A stretch of DNA of 64,000 nt from CALUVN01 sp944323595. Lineage in GTDB: Bacteria; Cyanobacteriota; Vampirovibrionia; Gastranaerophilales; Gastranaerophilaceae. The notes below the pieces were generated by a model, which worked only from the letters and a program-made list of their open reading frames with translations, searched no databases and was not told where the DNA came from. The stretch's first letter is position 1. Every line of letters starts with the position of its first letter. Both the position numbers and the translations under genes were made by a program. Of this stretch, positions 63,414-64,000 are shown in pieces. Location of the stretch: the NCBI GenBank assembly GCA_963931255.1, contig OZ006972.1, forward strand, positions 62,001 to 126,000, read 5' to 3'.

Positions 63414-64000
63414 TTAAAGCAACCCGATGGATTTATGTTTTTCAAAAATACTTTCAGCCATAACATCAAGTTTTTTGAAATCATCTTCAGTAGGTTTACC
63501 CTTAATTTGAAGAGGTTCAACAAGATCTAATTTTAAAGGTGCAAGCATATCAGCAATTACATCAAATAATTTGCCGCCCCATCCATAAGAACCCAACAGA
63601 GTTCCGAATTTAGCTTTAGGTCTGAGAACAGCAGCAAGATATGCCACATTAACTGCCATAGGGTGAGGACCTGCAAGAACCATTGATGTTCCCAGAACAA
63701 TAGTAGCAGCATCAACTAATTGCATTGCCAGATCACCTAAATCATCGTCAACAATATCAAATTTGAATGTTTTGACACCCTTAGCTTCCAATTTTTCAGA
63801 TAAATAATCAACCATTTCTTTTGTACTGTTGTACATTGAAACATAAGGCATTACAACCAGATTTTTAGGTTCATCTGAAGTCCAGTCAGCATAAGCATCC
63901 AAAATATACTTTGGATTTGTATATACAGGACCATGGCTTGGTAAAATCATATCAACATTCATATCCTGAATCATTTTAGTATAACGTTTGCACATCATTC
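63414..64000 (-). CDS. Flavodiiron protein (A-type flavoprotein), C-terminal part
   Basis: About 195 residues are inside the window; the 5' part, with most of the metallo-beta-lactamase domain, is beyond the right edge. The visible part has the last metal histidine in ILPSHGPVY, then a flavodoxin domain with an FMN loop (YVSMYNSTKEM) and LGSYGWGGK. Flavodiiron proteins reduce oxygen or nitric oxide, using FMN and a diiron site, and protect anaerobes; cyanobacteria have several. The product cannot be separated into O2 or NO types here. Confidence 0.88.
   Translation of the reverse strand, partial: MMCKRYTKMIQDMNVDMILPSHGPVYTNPKYILDAYADWTSDEPKNLVVMPYVSMYNSTKEMVDYLSEKLEAKGVKTFKFDIVDDDLGDLAMQLVDAATIVLGTSMVLAGPHPMAVNVAYLAAVLRPKAKFGTLLGSYGWGGKLFDVIADMLAPLKLDLVEPLQIKGKPTEDDFKKLDVMAESIFEKHKSIGLL

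Overview
The window is an AT-rich bacterial chromosome segment from a didermic (outer-membrane) organism. The outer membrane is indicated by LptA- and LptC-like proteins, an MlaF/MlaE-type lipid transporter, a TolC-family channel with MacA/MacB partners, and an autotransporter beta-barrel. A DUF512 radical-SAM-like protein of the type found in cyanobacteria and clostridia, a prepilin with the N-terminus usual in non-photosynthetic cyanobacterial relatives, WG repeats and the overall low GC suggest Melainabacteria/Vampirovibrionia, most likely a gut Gastranaerophilales. This assignment is inference from gene content. No rRNA, tRNA, insertion sequence or CRISPR array was seen.

Layout. 1-3.4 kb: lipid ABC transporter (mlaF partial, mlaE) divergent from padR-DUF512-small membrane protein. 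3.4-8.9 kb: glnA, two tandem copies of a candidate small RNA, rqcH, and divergent nfeD-SPFH. 9-19.3 kb: aspS, ribF, a five-gene leftward operon (transketolase C-half, ftsE, ftsX, degenerate GGDEF-like protein, isochorismatase-like hydrolase), a proline-rich HEAT protein and two plsC paralogues. 19.4-25.1 kb: phosphohexomutase, metF, deoC, flhB and a sigma factor overlapping flhB. 25.1-36.8 kb is the accessory part: a Pmp-like autotransporter with a 14-G tract, flanked and followed by many hairpin repeats, a nucleotidase, a cysteine-peptidase-like protein, a TOPRIM protein, a 153-bp tandem array and a large unknown protein. 36.8-46.5 kb: lytic transglycosylase, MTA phosphorylase, YggT, TrkA-TrkH, TolC-MacA-MacB and a small XRE regulator. 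46.5-57 kb: a leftward operon lptC-lptA-TPR-dprA-topA-aroE, divergent from dapA and secD-secF. 57-64 kb: ssb-DUF1537 kinase-pdxA, a prepilin, thrS with a structured leader, a WG-repeat protein and the end of a flavodiiron protein.

The genes are mostly housekeeping, in compact operons with short overlaps. The most interesting signals are the predicted on/off switch in the autotransporter, the duplicated small RNA next to glnA, a family of hairpin elements whose loops are conserved while their long arms differ but remain self-complementary, the thrS leader hairpin, and several genes whose -10 box lies only 6 nt before the start codon.
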